A program made the position numbers and the translations under genes. This document shows positions 59,951 through 64,000 of a stretch of DNA of 64,000 nt, piece after piece. Positions within the stretch are counted from its first letter, which is position 1. Every line of letters begins with the position of its first letter. The notes under the pieces were generated by a model. It had not been told where the DNA came from, did no database searches, and worked only from the letters and a program-made list of their open reading frames with translations. Origin of the DNA: Gracilaria domingensis (taxonomy: Eukaryota > Rhodophyta > Florideophyceae > Gracilariales > Gracilariaceae). The stretch covers positions 479,496-543,495 of the forward strand of contig VCMS01000007.1 of assembly GCA_022539475.1 (NCBI GenBank), read 5' to 3'.

Positions 59951-62900
59951 ATGGGAAATCCTACCAAGGACGATGATCTATCAGTATCTCAGTTTCATCC
60001 AAAATTGCTCTCTGCTGCGGCCCGCTCTCCTGCTCGAAGCATCGTAAACAAATTGATCGAAAATGTTTTCACTTCAGACCGCTCTGTTCCACCAACACCG
60101 TCGGACTCGCTGCCGCCATCTGCAAACCATGACAGTAACAAGTTGAAGAAAGAGAAATCCGAAAACAAACTTCAAACAAGTAACGAGGACACGAATACAA
60201 AATCTGGAGTTGGCGAAACTGCAATCGAAATCGTAGATCTCATATCTGATTCTGATGAAGCCCATTCCTCGAAACACAGGGACACTGCGTGCGCGAACTC
60301 AACTGAAAACAAAAGCAACCCGTCAGAGAAATCACAACAAGTTGCGGAGAGGGAGGTATCGGAGGAAAGAGTGATAGACGTAAAGGACACTCACATATCG
60401 TCAAAGAAGCAAGCCGGAAATCAAATTCTGGAAAAGACCTCCAAACTAAGCGGCCAACGAGAGCACCCTTCAAAGCCCAGTCTAAACGGTGTGACTCCAC
60501 AGGGCAACGGGGACGAACTTCCCGCCCGAGGTAACCCATCAAAGAATCCTTTGCCCGATGAATCTTCTAACGTGAAAAGAAAACCCGCAAATGAGAACAT
60601 GTGCAAGGATTCAAGCCCACAGAGTCCGTTCGAGCCAGAAAATGGAGAACCTGTGTTCGTAGTGAAAGGCTCGGTAGGCCAGTTTCAGATAAGTGATGTA
60701 GCCGAATCTACGTCACCAAAGCCCGTCATATCAGAGGTGTTGGAAAGTCCACTCGCGTCTAAAGCTCCTACCCAAAATGACAGGGATACCCAGCCAAGAC
60801 GGAACAACGCAGCTACGTTGTCAGCCCCCCAAAGTGGGGGAAACGAAAAGGATTCTGCGAAACTAAAAAGCTCGGAACAATCAATTGAAGGGAAAGAATC
60901 TGTCTGGGAAGTCACAAACGAGGCGGGAGATCATGTCAAAAGCAAGCAGAAACAAGAATCTTGTAGCTCACGAGCAGGTGAGAACCATAAGTCCTTGTTA
61001 ACCACACGAGGCGTATCCTCTTCTACGCATGATAAAGCAGGAAACAAAGCACATAATGATATTGAACAAAATCGAAGCTCAGTCCCCGATGATATTGACA
61101 TTGTTCCACAGAAAGAGTCTCAAAAAGTTACCAACGAGAATGGTACTCCGAAAGCATCAGAGGTTCGTTCCTTTCGCAGTTACGGTAATTACGAGGAAAA
61201 ACTGGTCAGCGCAGACCCGAAGAGGTCTGTCGACTCCCCTATGCGAAGCCAAAAAGATTCAGAAGAGGCCAGTGAAATAGGAGTTCAAAACGATGACCCT
61301 ATGGATATTACACCAATTACGGAGAGTAGTAGTGCACGGACGAGACCAGCAGAAGTTGGCGCTAGAAAGCAATCCCCATCGATTGGGCCACGCCGCAGAA
61401 AGGAGAAATCCAAATCGTCTAAAAGTTTACAACGAAAACTCGTAGATGCAGAGCAATCTCGCATGCAATCGGGTGAACCGGACACCGTAGATGCAAGCGC
61501 GAAGAAGGAACGAGGAAGAAATCGTGTTCAAGGCGAAAGCGCAGCCACGAAAGAGACTAATGTTCTTGTTGAGAGCAATGAAGCTTCGAGCAACCCTTTA
61601 AATGGTAACGCCGATGAGAAATTAGGATTGACTGCTTCCGAACCGGGAAGACACGTAGATTCTATTCCCAAAGATAGTACTTCTTTAGGGAGAGTCAAGA
61701 ACGGAGAAGAACCCCCGACAAAAAGGCAGAAGTCCAACGAGCTGCGAACAACGCCTCCTCGTAGAGCGAAGAAACGGGAGAGAGCGGTCTCATCGTCTCC
61801 ATCTACTCGCCAAACGAAGCCGAGCCTGAAGGAATCTAACTCTAAGAAAGCCCTAAAGGGTATTTCTTTTTCTGGATATTCGGAACTTTCGACATTGTTC
61901 AGCCACAAAGTTATGGCTGTAATCGACGGAAAGAAGTATACGGGATGGGTATTAGACCCAGAGAACACAAAGGCACCACCAGAAGAATCTCGTAAAAGGA
62001 GCGAGAATGAGAACAGAAAGTTGACGAATGCAGCGATGAAAAACACTGACTTACAAATACCCTCAAAGAAGCTCGAGAGGGACGTCAATGTAGACTTGAG
62101 TACCTCGTCTCCAATAACTCGCGAAGTCAAGCGGGATCTTTTCTTAAGCGCAAACGGACGTTCCGAGGCGGCGTTGATGAGCAGCGTGCTACAAAGAAGT
62201 GTAATTGTTGTCGGCGCTGGCATAGCAGGGATTGCTGCTGCCAGGGTCCTTGCTGATCGTGGGTTCACAGTTACTGTTTTGGAAGGACGCGGAAGAATCG
62301 GCGGAAGAATTGCAACAGATTGGTCGAGCGGATTTCCCGTCGATCTCGGAGCTGCTTATATTCACGGAGCCTATGGAAATCCGTTATCCGATATAGCAAG
62401 AGCTGCGGAGCTACCGACTTTTGTCCCGAAAGATGTGGAAACTTTGTTCTATGCTGACGGGAAACAGGTGAGTCGAGAAATGGACGAGTTGGCTGAAAAT
62501 GTCTGGAAAGCTTTACTGCGGCGTGCAGGGATTGTTGCAAAGATGGATATTCTGAAGCACAAAGACATTGATATTTCATTGGGAAAGTTACTCAATAGGT
62601 TAAAGATCAACGTGAAAGGTGGCTGTAGTAAAGAGTTGAATGTACTACTTGGATGGCATGCTGCTAATCTGGAGATGGCATGTGCATCTGAGCTCAATCA
62701 ATTGAGTGCAAAGCACTATGACATGGATGACCGGGCTGCCTTTTCTGGTTCCCACAAATTACTTCGCGACGGTTTCGCATCGATCATATATTCTCTTGCT
62801 CACCAATTGGATATTCGCTGTGGTTCTCGAGTGGTTTCAATCCAGCGGGATGTTCCTCTGAAAAGGGATGAACTTGTTGGTCAAGAACAAGCGAGGGAGC

Positions 62901-63943
62901 AATCGGGCCAAAAGCGGAAGGAGCCAAAACCGGGATTCAATACTGTCCAGAACGGATCTTCGAGAAATGAAGTACCAACTAAACAGAGCTCCGTGGTGCG
63001 CGTAATTACTGAGGACGGATACGAGCACGTCGCAGAATCATGTATAATTGCGACACCTTTAGGTGTCTTGCAGTCAGAAGATATAGCTTTCTTTCCACCG
63101 CTACCTCAGAAGAAACGTTCGGCCATCAATAACGTTGGTTTTGGGTTGATCAACAAAGTTGTACTACAGTTTGAAACACCGTTTTGGGCTGCTGCTAAAG
63201 ACCCCAAGCCGATAGGTCAAAACGGTGTGCCAAAGCCGGGCGAGGAGGCCGTGCGGTTTGGTGGTACAAGTATTAGCGAAGGAGATGAACAATGGCACGA
63301 AGGACCAGACCAACTCGGTCGGGTATCAGAGGAGCAGGGTGTTTTTTCGTTCTTCCTGTCTTTGTGGCGATGTGTTGGAGCGCCGGTGCTCGTCGCTATA
63401 GTTTCGGGAAAATTTGCTGAATTCATTGAGGGCTGTTCTGATTCGGAAGTGGTTGATATGGCTCTGAAAGCTCTTTCAAAAATGTTTCCGGACGATCCGC
63501 CTTCTAGACTCGTATCACACATTGTAACAAGATGGAAGTCTGATAGATTTTCCCGAGGTTCATACTCTTACGCTAAAGTGGGAACAACCCCACAGGACTA
63601 CGCAGAGATTTCAAGACCAGTGGGGAAACTGTACTTCGCGGGGGAAGCAACTCATCGCGATCATCCCGCCACGGCTCATGGCGCTTATATGAGTGGCGTT
63701 CGGGAGGCAGCCCGTATAATTGCGCGAAGTAGTTTGGATGACTCATTGCGAAGGCAATACGCTCGAGAATTGTTTTTGATGCAGAATCCTTTGGCTTCTG
63801 TGAAGAACGAGAATCTCAACAGCGAAAAGGAAGTCACCACACCGTCCAAGCGAACAGGCGGAAACAGTAATGCTCGTGTTTCACAGAAAGGAACTACTTC
63901 CCGTACTCCTAGGAAGCGTAGGAAAGGGAGAAAGTCGGACTGA
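59951..63943 (+). CDS. LSD1-like flavin amine oxidase with long disordered N-terminus
   Basis: A single 1330-residue frame from ATG 59951 ([20 protein letters not shown]). The first 640 or so residues are hydrophilic, Ser/Lys/Glu-rich and look disordered. A short ordered piece ([30 protein letters not shown]) follows. The amine oxidase domain starts at about 750 with [20 protein letters not shown] (FAD dinucleotide motif), [10 protein letters not shown] and DLGAAYIHG. The conserved Lys of LSD1-type oxidases appears in [10 protein letters not shown] (about 1065). The closing FAD motif is [20 protein letters not shown] (about 1225). The C-terminus [13 protein letters not shown] is an NLS. Histone-lysine demethylation is the likely role; no SWIRM or tower insert was recognised. 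Polyamine oxidase activity is the alternative. Confidence 0.82.
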   Translation: MGNPTKDDDLSVSQFHPKLLSAAARSPARSIVNKLIENVFTSDRSVPPTPSDSLPPSANHDSNKLKKEKSENKLQTSNEDTNTKSGVGETAIEIVDLISDSDEAHSSKHRDTACANSTENKSNPSEKSQQVAEREVSEERVIDVKDTHISSKKQAGNQILEKTSKLSGQREHPSKPSLNGVTPQGNGDELPARGNPSKNPLPDESSNVKRKPANENMCKDSSPQSPFEPENGEPVFVVKGSVGQFQISDVAESTSPKPVISEVLESPLASKAPTQNDRDTQPRRNNAATLSAPQSGGNEKDSAKLKSSEQSIEGKESVWEVTNEAGDHVKSKQKQESCSSRAGENHKSLLTTRGVSSSTHDKAGNKAHNDIEQNRSSVPDDIDIVPQKESQKVTNENGTPKASEVRSFRSYGNYEEKLVSADPKRSVDSPMRSQKDSEEASEIGVQNDDPMDITPITESSSARTRPAEVGARKQSPSIGPRRRKEKSKSSKSLQRKLVDAEQSRMQSGEPDTVDASAKKERGRNRVQGESAATKETNVLVESNEASSNPLNGNADEKLGLTASEPGRHVDSIPKDSTSLGRVKNGEEPPTKRQKSNELRTTPPRRAKKRERAVSSSPSTRQTKPSLKESNSKKALKGISFSGYSELSTLFSHKVMAVIDGKKYTGWVLDPENTKAPPEESRKRSENENRKLTNAAMKNTDLQIPSKKLERDVNVDLSTSSPITREVKRDLFLSANGRSEAALMSSVLQRSVIVVGAGIAGIAAARVLADRGFTVTVLEGRGRIGGRIATDWSSGFPVDLGAAYIHGAYGNPLSDIARAAELPTFVPKDVETLFYADGKQVSREMDELAENVWKALLRRAGIVAKMDILKHKDIDISLGKLLNRLKINVKGGCSKELNVLLGWHAANLEMACASELNQLSAKHYDMDDRAAFSGSHKLLRDGFASIIYSLAHQLDIRCGSRVVSIQRDVPLKRDELVGQEQAREQSGQKRKEPKPGFNTVQNGSSRNEVPTKQSSVVRVITEDGYEHVAESCIIATPLGVLQSEDIAFFPPLPQKKRSAINNVGFGLINKVVLQFETPFWAAAKDPKPIGQNGVPKPGEEAVRFGGTSISEGDEQWHEGPDQLGRVSEEQGVFSFFLSLWRCVGAPVLVAIVSGKFAEFIEGCSDSEVVDMALKALSKMFPDDPPSRLVSHIVTRWKSDRFSRGSYSYAKVGTTPQDYAEISRPVGKLYFAGEATHRDHPATAHGAYMSGVREAARIIARSSLDDSLRRQYARELFLMQNPLASVKNENLNSEKEVTTPSKRTGGNSNARVSQKGTTSRTPRKRRKGRKSD

Positions 63944-64000
63944 TACAAGGTATTCCGAATTGCGCATAATACATGGATTACTCTTCTTCGGCTCGAAAGA

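Overview
The window is nuclear DNA of an intron-poor eukaryote, most likely a photosynthetic one and probably a red alga. The sequence shows eukaryote-only genes (ELP5, ARL2, eS24, PEX14, VPS25, MOZART1, tubulin cofactor A, atypical E2F, an LSD1-like oxidase). It also shows proteins that look plastid-targeted: an RRM protein whose N-terminus is MCAFVAPTAF, and an FKBP with a twin-arginine lumen signal. Most genes have one exon or a few, with introns of 77 to about 320 bp that keep GT..AG ends and often a CTAAC-like branch site. The red-algal assignment is an inference; no species is claimed.

Layout. 1-22.4 kb is mostly ordinary genes: a truncated signal-peptide gene at the left edge, ELP5, a nucleotidyltransferase-like protein, a BtuF-like binding protein, a PDCL3-type phosducin-like protein, eS24, CCDC12/Cwf18, ARL2, a CBM48-SPRY fusion, a plastid RRM protein, a NIPA-type transporter, a scramblase pseudogene and a RING protein. 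Two tiny retroposon-like insertions (5.5-5.9 kb) and a nest of inverted repeats (11.57-11.99 kb) lie between genes.

22.6-37 kb is an accessory island. Its centre is a tyrosine-recombinase gene and a divergent GCR1_C-like gene, bracketed by two arrays of a 161-bp unit in opposite orientation (22.6-23.3 and 26.2-27.4 kb). Together these look like a Crypton-like DNA transposon with Foldback-style ends. A full-length hAT transposase gene follows, then a lumenal FKBP gene. After that comes a decayed duplicate of the BtuF-like/PDCL3 region, itself split by a 685-bp non-autonomous hAT element with an 8-bp target duplication, and finally a foldback repeat.

38-64 kb is gene-dense again: a plastid-envelope-like protein, an SLC25 carrier, riboflavin kinase, ATP sulfurylase, atypical E2F, MOZART1, tubulin cofactor A, a GlmU-like uridylyltransferase, PEX14, mitochondrial intermediate peptidase, a small unknown gene divergent from VPS25, a Sel1-repeat protein and an LSD1-like amine oxidase.

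How genes relate: E2F, MOZART1 and tubulin cofactor A form a run of cell-cycle and microtubule genes with E2F-consensus sites in their shared upstream DNA, and ARL2 also acts in tubulin biogenesis. GC-rich blocks (15.1-15.7, 20.3-21.3, 42.8-43.3 and 47.5-48.2 kb) mostly sit in upstream regions. Several small genes (CCDC12, MOZART1, tubulin cofactor A, VPS25 and the first exons of eS24, NIPA and E2F) were assembled here from exons by matching splice sites to family sequence.
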